This document shows, in pieces, positions 7,565 to 18,137 of a stretch of DNA of 32,514 bases (within the stretch, counting starts at the first letter, position 1; the number at the start of each line of letters is the position of its first letter). The stretch spans positions 1 to 32,514 of the forward strand of contig NZ_JAAKZV010000075.1 of the NCBI RefSeq assembly GCF_011044975.1, written 5' to 3'. Made by a program: the position numbers and the translations under genes. Source of the stretch: Streptomyces coryli (GTDB taxonomy: Bacteria; Actinomycetota; Actinomycetes; Streptomycetales; Streptomycetaceae). The notes under the pieces are model-generated. The model saw nothing but the letters and a program-made list of their open reading frames with translations, ran no database searches and had not been told where the DNA came from.

Positions 7565-7765
7565 ATGGGACGCAAGAACCGCGGTCAGGAAGACGGCGCC
7601 GGCATACCCGAGCGGGGCGCCGAGCAGCAGGAGTTCGCCCCTGAGCAGGTCAACCAGGACCAGGTCACGGACGCCGTGAAGGAGGGTTCGTCGGCCCAGC
7701 GCGGAGCGCAGCAGGCGAGCCACAAGACGCAGTACCACAAGCCGAAGAAGTTCGGCCACAACTGA
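7565..7765 (+). CDS. Second small disordered Gln-rich protein, unknown function
   Basis: A 66-residue hydrophilic protein starting MGRKNRGQEDGAG and ending HKPKKFGHN. Like its upstream neighbour, it begins MG(K/R)K, is rich in Gln, and carries QRGAQQ (here AQRGAQQASHKTQ). The middle is acidic and the ends are basic. The start lies 6 nt after the neighbour's stop, so translation is probably coupled; GGGGAGCGG within the end of that gene could act as the ribosome site. A strong hairpin follows at 7772-7817. No known domain; function unknown. Confidence 0.72.
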   Translation: MGRKNRGQEDGAGIPERGAEQQEFAPEQVNQDQVTDAVKEGSSAQRGAQQASHKTQYHKPKKFGHN

Positions 7766-7771
7766 AGCATC

Positions 7772-7817
7772 ACAGGGACGAGGGGCGCGGCCGGTGACGG
7801 CCGCGCCCCTCCCCTGT
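7772..7817. terminator. Bidirectional hairpin terminator between small-protein operon and dnaE
   Basis: A perfect 14-bp GC stem (7780-7793 with 7798-7811) closes a GTGA loop. It extends by a further 6 bp (ACAGGG at 7772-7777 with CCCTGT at 7812-7817) across a 2-nt bulge. It sits between two convergent stops (7765 and 7824). There is no U-run, which is usual for Streptomyces terminators. Confidence 0.85.
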
Positions 7818-7823
7818 CTTACG

Positions 7824-10800
7824 TCACCCGGCCAGACACGACGGCCCGAGCAACTCCTTCAAGTCGCCGAAGAGCGCCGGGTCCGGCGTCACCCGGTGCC
7901 GGTCGAGACGCAGCAGCGTGGTCTTCTGCGTGCCCAGCAGCTTCACCCGCACCTCGGTCCCGCCCCGGTGATGCTTGAGCACCTCGCCGAGCTTCTCCAC
8001 CAGCGGCGGAGTCACCTTCACCGTCGGGATGGTGATGGTCACGGGCGCGTTCGCCGAGGCCTCCGACAGGTCGGGGACCATCAGCTCCATGGCGACGAGC
8101 CGCGGCACGTCCTCGCGCTTGTCGAGGCGGCCCTTGACGAAGACCACGGCGTCCTCGACCAGTTGCGTGGACACCAGCTGATATGTGGCCGGGAAGAACA
8201 TGCAGTCGATGGAGCCCGCCAGGTCCTCGACCGTGGCGATGGCCCAAGCATTGCCCTGCTTGGTCATTTTGCGCTGCAGCCCGGAGATGATCCCGCCGAT
8301 GGTGACGATCGCGCCGTCGGAGTGCTCGCCGCCGGTCAGCTGCGAGATGGCGGCGTCCGCCTTCTCGTTGAGCACATGCTCGATGCCGAAGAGCGGGTGG
8401 TCGGAGACGTACAGGCCGAGCATCTCCCGCTCCTGCGCGAGCAGATACGTCTTGTCCCACTCGATGTCGGAGAACTCGACGTCCATGCCGAAGCCCGGCT
8501 CATCCTTGCCGTCGTCCTCCCCCATGCCGCCGAAGAGGTCGAACTGGCCCTCCGCCTCCTTGCGCTTGACCTGCACCACATTGTCGATCATCGGCTCGTA
8601 GTGCGCGGTCAGGCCCTTGCGGGTGTGGCCGAGGGCGTCGAAGGCGCCGGCCTTGATCATCGACTCGATCGTCCGCTTGTTGCAGACGACGGCCTCGACC
8701 TTGTCCAGGAAGTCGGGGAAGGACGTGTACCGGCCCTTGGACTTGCGGCAGCGGACGATGGAGTCCACCACGTTGTTGCCGACGTTACGGACGGCGCTGA
8801 GGCCGAAGACGATGACGTCGTCGCCGCGCGGGGTGAAGTTGGCCTCCGACTCGTTGACATCCGGCGGGAGCACCTTGATGCCCATCTTGCGGCACTCGTT
8901 GAGATAGACCGCCGACTTGTCCTTGTCGTCCTTCACCGAGGTGAGCAGCGCGGCCATGTACTCGGCCGGGTAGTTCGCCTTCAGATACGCGGTCCAGTAC
9001 GACACCAGCCCGTACGCCGAGGAGTGCGCCTTGTTGAACGCGTAGCCGGCGAAGGGCACCAGCACGTCCCAGACCGCCTGGATGGCCTGGTCGGAATAGC
9101 CCCGCTCGCGCATGCCCTTCTGGAAGGGCACGAACTCCTTGTCCAGGACCTCCTGCTTCTTCTTGCCCATCGCCCGGCGCAGCAGGTCGGCCTGGCCGAG
9201 CGAGTAACCCGCCAGCACCTGGGCGGCCTTCTGCACCTGCTCCTGATACACGATCAGGCCGTGGGTGATGTCGAGGACCTCCTTCAGAGGCTCCTCGAGC
9301 TCGGGGTGGATCGGGGTGATCTCCTGCTGGCCGTTCTTCCGCAGCGCGTAGTTGATGTGCGAGTTCATGCCCATCGGGCCCGGCCGGTACAGGGCCGAGA
9401 CCGCGGAGATGTCCTCGAAGTTGTCGGGCTTCATCATGCGCAGCAGCGAGCGCATCGGGCCGCCGTCGAACTGGAACACGCCCAGGGTGTCGCCGCGCCC
9501 CAGCAGCTCGAAGGTCGTCGGGTCGTCGAGCGGCAGCGACAGCAGCTCGATGTCCTTGCCCTTGTTCTGCTTCACCATCTTGACGGCGTCGTCCATGATG
9601 GTGAGGTTTCTGAGGCCCAGGAAGTCCATCTTCAGCAGGCCGAGATTCTCACAGGTGGGGTAGTCCCACTGCGTGATGGTGACGCCGTCCGTATGCCGCA
9701 CCCACACCGGCACATGGTCGGTGATGGTCTCGCTGGACATGATCACGCCGGCGGCGTGCACACCCATCTGCCGCACCAGGCCCTCGACACCACGCGCGGT
9801 GTCGATCACCTTCTTCACGTCCGGCTCGTTCTCGTACATCCCCCGGACCTCGCCCGCCTCGCCGTACCGCGGGTGCTCCTTGTCGGTGATGCCCTTGAGG
9901 TCGATGCCCTTGCCGAGCACATCGGCCGGCATCGCCTTGGTGATCCGGTCGCCCATCGCGTACGGGTAACCCAGCACGCGCGCCGAGTCCTTGATCGCGT
10001 TCTTGGCCTTAATGGTGCCGTAGGTGCCGATCATGGCGACCTTGTCGGCCCCGTACTTGTCGGTGACATACCGGATCACCTCGGCGCGCCTGCGCTCGTC
10101 GAAGTCGATGTCGACATCGGGCATGGAGACGCGCTCGGGGTTGAGGAACCGCTCGAAGATCAGGCCGTGGTCGATCGGGTCGAGGTCGGTGATGCCCATC
10201 GCGTACGCGACGATCGAGCCGGCCGCGGAGCCTCGGCCCGGGCCGACCGCGATGCCGTTCTCCTTGGCCCACATGATGAAGTCGGCGACGACGAGGAAGT
10301 AGCCGGGGAACCCCATCTGGATGATGACGTCCATCTCGTACTCGGCCTGCTTCTGCCGGTCTTCGGGCACCCCGCCCGGATACCGGCGGGCCATGCCCTT
10401 CTTGACCTCTTCCTGGAACCAGGTGACCTCGGTGTAGCCGTCGGGCACGTCGAACCGCGGCATCAGGTCGCGCTTCTCGAACCAGCCGGTGGTGTCGATC
10501 TGCTCGGCCACCAGCAGCGTGTTGGCGCAGCCCTCCTGCCAGGCGTCGGAGGAGTCGATGGCGTACATCTCGTCCGTCGACTTCAGGTAATAGCCGGTGC
10601 CGTCGAAGCGGAACCGGTCCGGGTCGGAGAGGTTCTTGCCGGTCTGGATGCACAGCAGCGCGTCATGGGCGGTCGACTCGGACGCGTACGTGTAATGCGA
10701 GTCGTTGGTGACCAGCGGCGGGATGCCGAGCTTCTTGCCGATCTCCAGCAGCCCGTCGCGGACCCGGCGCTCGATCTCGATGCCGTGGTCCATCAGCTCC

Positions 10801-11366
10801 AGGAAATACCGCTCCTTGCCGAAGATCTCCTGATACTCGGCGGCGGCCTTCACGGCCTCGTCGAAGTGCCCGAGCCGCAGCCGGGTCTGCACCTCGCCCG
10901 ACGGGCACCCGGTGGAGGCGATCAGCCCCTCCGAGTACTGCGAGATGGTCTCCTTGTCCATCCGCGGCCACTTCTGCAGCCAGCCCTCGGCATACGCGTC
11001 CGAGGACAGCCGGAACAGGTTGTGCAGCCCCGTCCTGCTCGACGCCCAGATCGTCTTGTGCGTATAGCCACCGGAGCCGGAGACGTCGTCGCGCTTCTGG
11101 TGCGGCTGCCCCCACTGGATCTTGCGCTTGTGCTTCCGGGACTCCGGCGCCACATACGCCTCGATGCCGATGATCGGCGTCACATCCGCCTTCTGCGCCT
11201 GCTGGAAGAAGTCGTAGGCGCCATGCAGGTTCCCGTGGTCCGTCATGGCGATATGGGTCATGCCCATGTCTTTAGCGGCGGCGAACATGTCCTTCAGCCG
11301 CGCCGCACCGTCCAGGAGCGAGTACTGCGTGTGTACGTGCAGGTGCGTGAACGGCGGTTTTGCCAC
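7824..11366 (-). CDS. dnaE: DNA polymerase III alpha subunit (DnaE1 type)
   Basis: An 1180-residue replicative polymerase, the catalytic subunit of the replisome. The N-terminal PHP domain starts at once with FTHLHVHTQYSLLDGA and continues through HIAMTDHGN. The palm carries GPGRGSAAGSIVAY and, at residues 416-422, PDVDIDF with catalytic aspartates. The helix-hairpin-helix, OB-fold (TIGGIISGLQRKMTKQGN) and C-terminal parts are complete, ending in LLGPSCLAG. GTG 11366 (VAKPPFTH) is chosen because GGAGG lies 9 nt upstream on the minus strand (plus 11376-11380). An in-frame ATG at 11399 would add 11 residues that include that site. Length and organisation are normal for Streptomyces; no intein or break was seen. 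Confidence 0.97.
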   Translation of the reverse strand: MAKPPFTHLHVHTQYSLLDGAARLKDMFAAAKDMGMTHIAMTDHGNLHGAYDFFQQAQKADVTPIIGIEAYVAPESRKHKRKIQWGQPHQKRDDVSGSGGYTHKTIWASSRTGLHNLFRLSSDAYAEGWLQKWPRMDKETISQYSEGLIASTGCPSGEVQTRLRLGHFDEAVKAAAEYQEIFGKERYFLELMDHGIEIERRVRDGLLEIGKKLGIPPLVTNDSHYTYASESTAHDALLCIQTGKNLSDPDRFRFDGTGYYLKSTDEMYAIDSSDAWQEGCANTLLVAEQIDTTGWFEKRDLMPRFDVPDGYTEVTWFQEEVKKGMARRYPGGVPEDRQKQAEYEMDVIIQMGFPGYFLVVADFIMWAKENGIAVGPGRGSAAGSIVAYAMGITDLDPIDHGLIFERFLNPERVSMPDVDIDFDERRRAEVIRYVTDKYGADKVAMIGTYGTIKAKNAIKDSARVLGYPYAMGDRITKAMPADVLGKGIDLKGITDKEHPRYGEAGEVRGMYENEPDVKKVIDTARGVEGLVRQMGVHAAGVIMSSETITDHVPVWVRHTDGVTITQWDYPTCENLGLLKMDFLGLRNLTIMDDAVKMVKQNKGKDIELLSLPLDDPTTFELLGRGDTLGVFQFDGGPMRSLLRMMKPDNFEDISAVSALYRPGPMGMNSHINYALRKNGQQEITPIHPELEEPLKEVLDITHGLIVYQEQVQKAAQVLAGYSLGQADLLRRAMGKKKQEVLDKEFVPFQKGMRERGYSDQAIQAVWDVLVPFAGYAFNKAHSSAYGLVSYWTAYLKANYPAEYMAALLTSVKDDKDKSAVYLNECRKMGIKVLPPDVNESEANFTPRGDDVIVFGLSAVRNVGNNVVDSIVRCRKSKGRYTSFPDFLDKVEAVVCNKRTIESMIKAGAFDALGHTRKGLTAHYEPMIDNVVQVKRKEAEGQFDLFGGMGEDDGKDEPGFGMDVEFSDIEWDKTYLLAQEREMLGLYVSDHPLFGIEHVLNEKADAAISQLTGGEHSDGAIVTIGGIISGLQRKMTKQGNAWAIATVEDLAGSIDCMFFPATYQLVSTQLVEDAVVFVKGRLDKREDVPRLVAMELMVPDLSEASANAPVTITIPTVKVTPPLVEKLGEVLKHHRGGTEVRVKLLGTQKTTLLRLDRHRVTPDPALFGDLKELLGPSCLAG

Positions 11367-11471
11367 GGCGGCGGACCTCCAGCGGTGGGACGGGTACAAG
11401 ACGGGTGACAGCCACGAAGTCTAGAACCGACCACTGACAGTCCGCCCGCCATCCCACCGGACGGCGCCCGG

Positions 11472-11477
11472 TAACCT
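11472..11477 (+). promoter_or_regulatory. Probable -10 element of a leaderless promoter (DUF2252 gene)
   Basis: TAACCT ends 7 nt before the ATG at 11485 and no Shine-Dalgarno is present, which fits a transcript beginning at the A of ATG. The -35 region is not recognisable. Confidence 0.5.
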
Positions 11478-11484
11478 GGCGGTC

Positions 11485-12819
11485 ATGGTCACCACGGGCG
11501 AAAGCACCACGGCCGCCGAGCGCGGCGAAGAAATACTGGCCGTCTTCGACACCGCCTTCGGCGAGCTGCTGGCCGCCGACCCGGCCGCCTTCCGCGTGAA
11601 GTTCCGCAAGATGGCGGCCTCGGCCTTCGCCTTCTACCGCGGCACGGCCGCCCTGTACTACCACGACCTGGACGCCGAGAAGCGCGGCGGCCCGTTCCTG
11701 ACCGAACAGACCGGCCGGGTGTGGATCCACGGCGACCTGCACGCGGAGAACTTCGGCACCTACATGGACGCCAAGGGCCGCCTGGTCTTCAACGTCAACG
11801 ACTTCGACGAGGCCTTCGTCGGCCCCTTCACCTGGGACGTCAAGCGCCTCGCCGCCTCCCTCGCCCTGATCGGCTACACCAAGGCGCTCAGCGACGAGCA
11901 GATCACCGCCCTGGTGAGCGCCTACGCCGACGCCTACCGCGAGCGCATCCACGCCCTGGCCACCGGCGCCAAGGAGGACGAGGTCCCGCCCTTCACCCTG
12001 GACACCGCCTCGGGCCCGCTCCTGGACGCCCTCCGCGCCGCCCGCAGCCACACCCGCGTCGACCTGCTGGGGTCGATGACGGAGATCCGCGACTACGAGC
12101 GGCACTTCGCCCCCGGCGGCGGCGCGATCGAGCTGGACGCCGCGACCCGTAAGCAGGTCCTCGACTCCTTCGAGGGCTACCTCGCCACCCTCCCGGCCGA
12201 CGAGAACGCCCGCCCCGACGCCCGCCGCGTCAAGGACGTCGTCGGCCGTCGCGGCATCGGCATCGGCTCCGCCGGCCTGCCCTCGTACAACATCCTCCTC
12301 GAGGGCCACAGCGACGCCCTCGAGAATGACGTCATCATCTATATGAAGCGCGGCCAGACCCCCGCAGTCTCCCGCCACATCACCGACCCGGCGATCAGCG
12401 GCTACTTCCAGCACGAGGGCCACCGCACGGTGATCTCCCAGCGCGCCCTCCAGGCCGCCTCCGACCCGTGGCTCGGCTGGACCGAGCTGGACGGCGCCGG
12501 CCAGCTGGTCGCCGAGGTGTCCCCGTACGCCGTCGACCTGGACTGGTCGGACATCGACGACCCGGCCGAGATCGAGGCGGTCGTCGCGGACCTCGGCCGG
12601 GCGACGGCGACGATGCACGCGGCGGCGGACGTGGCGGAGAGCGGCCACTCGCTGGTCCCGTTCTCGACGGAGAAGGCGATCGACGAGGCGATCTCCGCGG
12701 ACCCGGAGGGCTTCGCGGCGATGCTGGTCGACTTCGCACACAGCTATGGCGCGCGGGCGCGGACGGACCACCAGATCTTCGTCGACCTGTTCCGCAACGG
12801 CAGGATCTCGGGCCTGTAA
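11485..12819 (+). CDS. DUF2252 family protein, kinase-like fold
   Basis: A 444-residue DUF2252 protein. The family N-terminal motif is seen in FRKMAASAFAFYRG (residues 40-53). A loop resembling the catalytic loop of aminoglycoside and choline kinases follows: HGDLHAENFG at 82-91, with Asp84, His86 and Asn89. NDFDE at 105-109 is in the place of the metal-binding DFD. These motifs suggest a phosphotransferase fold, but no reaction has been assigned to the family as far as I know. The protein lacks signal or membrane segments and should be cytoplasmic. The gene stands alone between the divergent dnaE (118 bp) and a membrane-protein gene 55 bp downstream with its own -10-like hexamer. Confidence 0.9.
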   Translation: MVTTGESTTAAERGEEILAVFDTAFGELLAADPAAFRVKFRKMAASAFAFYRGTAALYYHDLDAEKRGGPFLTEQTGRVWIHGDLHAENFGTYMDAKGRLVFNVNDFDEAFVGPFTWDVKRLAASLALIGYTKALSDEQITALVSAYADAYRERIHALATGAKEDEVPPFTLDTASGPLLDALRAARSHTRVDLLGSMTEIRDYERHFAPGGGAIELDAATRKQVLDSFEGYLATLPADENARPDARRVKDVVGRRGIGIGSAGLPSYNILLEGHSDALENDVIIYMKRGQTPAVSRHITDPAISGYFQHEGHRTVISQRALQAASDPWLGWTELDGAGQLVAEVSPYAVDLDWSDIDDPAEIEAVVADLGRATATMHAAADVAESGHSLVPFSTEKAIDEAISADPEGFAAMLVDFAHSYGARARTDHQIFVDLFRNGRISGL

Positions 12820-12860
12820 CTCAAAGCCCGCCCTTAGGAACCGCTTATCCCACCCCGTGG

Positions 12861-12866
12861 CACAAT
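12861..12866 (+). promoter_or_regulatory. Possible -10 element of a leaderless promoter (membrane protein)
   Basis: CACAAT ends 8 nt before the ATG at 12875. It deviates from TANNNT at position 1. No ribosome-binding sequence is present between it and the start. Confidence 0.35.
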
Positions 12867-12874
12867 CGGCGCCG

Positions 12875-13543
12875 ATGGACAGCAACCCCGTGGCGATACG
12901 AGCACTGCGCGCGGCAGTGTTCACTGCCATGTGCGTGACGCTGTCCGCCGGCGCCCATGTGCTGCTGTCCACCAGCCCGCTGCCGCTGACCATGGTGGCC
13001 GCGCTGGCCGGTGTGGTCTTCGTCATAGCCTTCGCGCTGGCCGGGCGGCGTGAGCGGGGCTTCTGGCCGATAGCGGCGCTCATCGTCCCGCTCGAACTCG
13101 CCGCCGACACGATCTTCACCGTCGGCCAGCACGCCTGTTACGGGAAGGCCGGCGGCCCGGTCGCGGGCCCCCTGCGCGTCATGGGCGTCGACCTGCTCTG
13201 CCGCGGCGGCGACTTCGGCACCCCGCTGGCCCGGTACGCGGGCCGTACCGACGGCTCCGCCCTCGCCGCCTCCCCCTGGCTGCTGCTCGCCGCGCACGTC
13301 GCGGTGGGCCTGATCGCGGCCGCCTGGCTGCGCCGCGGCGAGGCCGCCCTGGGACAGCTGCTACGGGCAGTGGCCGCGGCCGCCTTCCGCCCGCTGCTGC
13401 TCGCCGCGGCCGTCGTGGCCGCCGCCCTGACACCGCGCAAGCACTCGGTGGGCCGCGCCTTCGGCCCCCGCCCGATCCGTACCGTCGTCCGGCTCGCCCA
13501 CTCCGTGGTGCGCCGGGGTCCCCCGTGCCCCACCGCTGCCTGA
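12875..13543 (+). CDS. Integral membrane protein with cysteines, unknown function
   Basis: A 222-residue membrane protein with likely helices near 11-33, 38-57, 63-85, 131-151 and 165-186. ATG 12875 follows a -10-like hexamer; upstream in-frame codons overlap the previous gene. Cysteines sit at 20, 88, 109 and 218. Cys88 (QHACYGK) and Cys109 (DLLCRGG) flank a 45-residue loop between the third and fourth helices and could form a disulphide. The next gene, 55 bp downstream, encodes a membrane-anchored CPAC thioredoxin-fold protein, so a redox partnership is possible but not shown. The CXXC of VKOR or DsbB proteins is absent. The C terminus is Arg-rich (VVRRGPP). I do not recognise a named family. 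Confidence 0.75.
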   Translation: MDSNPVAIRALRAAVFTAMCVTLSAGAHVLLSTSPLPLTMVAALAGVVFVIAFALAGRRERGFWPIAALIVPLELAADTIFTVGQHACYGKAGGPVAGPLRVMGVDLLCRGGDFGTPLARYAGRTDGSALAASPWLLLAAHVAVGLIAAAWLRRGEAALGQLLRAVAAAAFRPLLLAAAVVAAALTPRKHSVGRAFGPRPIRTVVRLAHSVVRRGPPCPTAA

Positions 13544-13598
13544 CCCGCAGCCCCGGCACGACCCAACCGACCCCGACCACCACACACGGAGCACCACC

Positions 13599-14396
13599 AT
13601 GAGCAAGCGCAACAGCCAGGAAGCCAAGCGCGCCGCCCGCGAGCGGCTGCGCGTAGAGCGCGAGAAGCAGGCCAAGAAGGAGCGCACAAAGCGCCAGCTG
13701 ATCGTCGGCGGCACCGTCATCGCGGTCATCGCCGCGGGCGTCGGCATCGCCTTCGGCGTCTCGAAGATGTCCGACGACGACAAGGGCTCCTCGGACTGGC
13801 AGGCGGCCGCGAAGGCGAAGCTGGCCAAGCCGGCCAACGCCGAGGGCACGAACGGCACCTCGGTCTCCTTCGGCAAGGGCAAGAGGACCGTCGACGTCTA
13901 CGAGGACATGCGCTGCCCGGCCTGCGCGTCGTTCGAGCAGACCCTCGGCAGCACGGTGAAGAAGGGCGCCGATGACGGCAAGTACACCCTGAAGTACCAC
14001 CTCGGCGCGATCATCGACGGCAACTTCGGCGGCGACGGCTCCAAGAACGCCGCCAGCGCCCTGGGCGCCGCGCTCAACGTGAGCCCGGAGGCGTTCTCGG
14101 AGTACCACGAGCTCCTCTACTCGAAGGACCACCACCCGGCCGAGTCGGAGGACAAGTTCGCCGACGACTCCTACCTGCTGGACGTGGCGAAGAACGTCAA
14201 GGAGCTCAAGGGCAACGCCAAGTTCGAGTCCGCGGTCAAGAAGGGCACTTACGACCGCTGGGCGCTGGAGATGATCAAGGACTTCGGCAAGGAAAAGCAG
14301 GTCACCGGGACCCCGACCGTCCTGATCGACGGCAAGAAGGTCGACACCGACAAGGTCCCGGCCGAGCTGGTCAAGATGGGCGTCAAGGTCGCCTGA
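13599..14396 (+). CDS. Membrane-anchored DsbA/thioredoxin-like disulphide protein
   Basis: A 265-residue thioredoxin-fold protein of the DsbA-like class (thioredoxin_4 type). A basic, helical cytoplasmic N terminus (1-33) precedes one membrane segment at 34-54 (LIVGGTVIAVIAAGVGIAFGV). The catalytic domain therefore lies outside. The active site CPAC is at 106-109 in EDMRCPACASFE, and the cis-proline loop is GTPTVLIDG with Pro239. An alpha-helical insertion between these is typical of DsbA. The likely role is forming or shuffling disulphides in exported proteins. ATG 13599 has GGAG 7 nt upstream (13588-13591). A strong hairpin follows the stop. The redox direction cannot be told from the CPAC dipeptide alone. 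Confidence 0.9.
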   Translation: MSKRNSQEAKRAARERLRVEREKQAKKERTKRQLIVGGTVIAVIAAGVGIAFGVSKMSDDDKGSSDWQAAAKAKLAKPANAEGTNGTSVSFGKGKRTVDVYEDMRCPACASFEQTLGSTVKKGADDGKYTLKYHLGAIIDGNFGGDGSKNAASALGAALNVSPEAFSEYHELLYSKDHHPAESEDKFADDSYLLDVAKNVKELKGNAKFESAVKKGTYDRWALEMIKDFGKEKQVTGTPTVLIDGKKVDTDKVPAELVKMGVKVA

Positions 14397-14409
14397 CCCA
14401 CCCCAGCGC

Positions 14410-14454
14410 ATACGGAAGGGCCCGGCTCACCGAGCCGGGCCCTTCCGCGTATCC
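14410..14454. terminator. Bidirectional hairpin terminator between thioredoxin-like gene and ileS
   Basis: A perfect 15-bp stem (14414-14428 with 14432-14446) closes a 3-nt loop ACC. An outer ATAC/GTAT pairing extends it past a 2-nt bulge. It lies between convergent stops at 14396 and 14462 and can act on both transcripts. Confidence 0.85.
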
Positions 14455-14461
14455 GAACTGA

Positions 14462-17605
<3,144 letters not shown>

Positions 17606-17611
17606 CTCGGG

Positions 17612-17876
17612 CTCTTCCTCCGGCGGATCCATCGCGCTTCCGTCCGGAGGGACGAGAGCCTGCGGCTCCCGCGGTACCACCCTCCTTGGCGCCGGGCCTG
17701 TCGTGCCCGTCGCCCCCTCATTGGGGTCAGCGCTGCCGGTTCTACTCGCCTTCACGGCTTTCCTCCGGCGGCTCCGGGGTGATCTTCGCGTCGCTGCGGT
17801 CCCCGGGCTCCCACCGTCCCCGGGTCGCTCCTGGCCGCTGGACGACGCTACTCGTCCCCATCCATGCCTTTCGCTG
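17612..17876 (-). promoter_or_regulatory. T-box riboswitch (isoleucine), translational type, ileS leader
   Basis: Read on the minus strand, the leader has the T-box landmarks in order. The stem I base with the kink-turn-type GATGGGGACGAGTA lies near 17850-17864. An isoleucine specifier ATC sits at 17783-17781 in GCGAAGATCACC. The T-box consensus AGGGTGGTACCGCGG occupies 17683-17669. Downstream, CCTCCGG (about 17650-17644) can pair with CCGGAGG, which includes the ribosome site at 17613-17620. Uncharged tRNA(Ile) would bind the specifier and the GGTACC bulge and free the ribosome site. The absence of a terminator with a U-run points to translational control, as known for actinobacterial ileS leaders. 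Confidence 0.92.
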
Positions 17877-17882
17877 CCTGCC

Positions 17883-17888
17883 AGTGTA
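17883..17888 (-). promoter_or_regulatory. Probable -10 element of the ileS / T-box promoter
   Basis: TACACT on the minus strand lies about 7 nt upstream of the predicted 5' end of the T-box leader, so the transcript would start near 17876. The -35 region is GC-rich and not convincing. Confidence 0.5.
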
Positions 17889-18059
17889 CGGGCGGCGGGG
17901 GTGTGGCGCCGACCGGTTTACGGGTGAGGGGCCGGGGGCCGCCGCCCGTAGCCCGGCTGCGCCGTTTGGCGGAGTGCCGTCGTAGGGCCAGTCCAGGCGG
18001 ATTACGGGGCCGGTGGTGGGGCACAACGGATGGAGACCGGTCTGCCATGGCGTGCCCTG

Positions 18060-18088
18060 TTGCCGCGGCTCATGTGTCGATTTATCGT
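18060..18088 (+). promoter_or_regulatory. Probable promoter of the dksA/traR-like gene
   Basis: TTGCCG (18060-18065), a 17-nt spacer and TATCGT (18083-18088) form a sigma-70-like pair. The predicted start near 18095 gives a leader of about 43 nt that carries the GAAGGGG ribosome site. The rest of the region between this gene and the ileS leader (17889-18059) shows no gene. Confidence 0.5.
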
Positions 18089-18137
18089 TCCGGCACGATT
18101 CGCGCGCAAGATCACAAAATGTGAAGGGGTCGCGGCC

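Noticed and set aside
7794-11408. A 1204-codon open frame on the plus strand across dnaE
   Set aside because: It is antisense to dnaE, whose protein matches a known family end to end. The antisense product is His/Val/Arg-rich low complexity, a GC-bias artefact.
12875-13543. VKOR or DsbB-type disulphide reductase
   Set aside because: There is no CXXC motif and the cysteine positions do not fit either family.
17606-17755. An N-terminal extension of IleRS starting at 17755
   Set aside because: These 50 codons are the T-box antisequestrator region; the ribosome site and family start support 17605.
17742-18048. Short minus-strand open frames upstream of ileS as leader peptides
   Set aside because: They coincide with T-box stem I and the promoter; no ribosome site or conserved peptide was seen.
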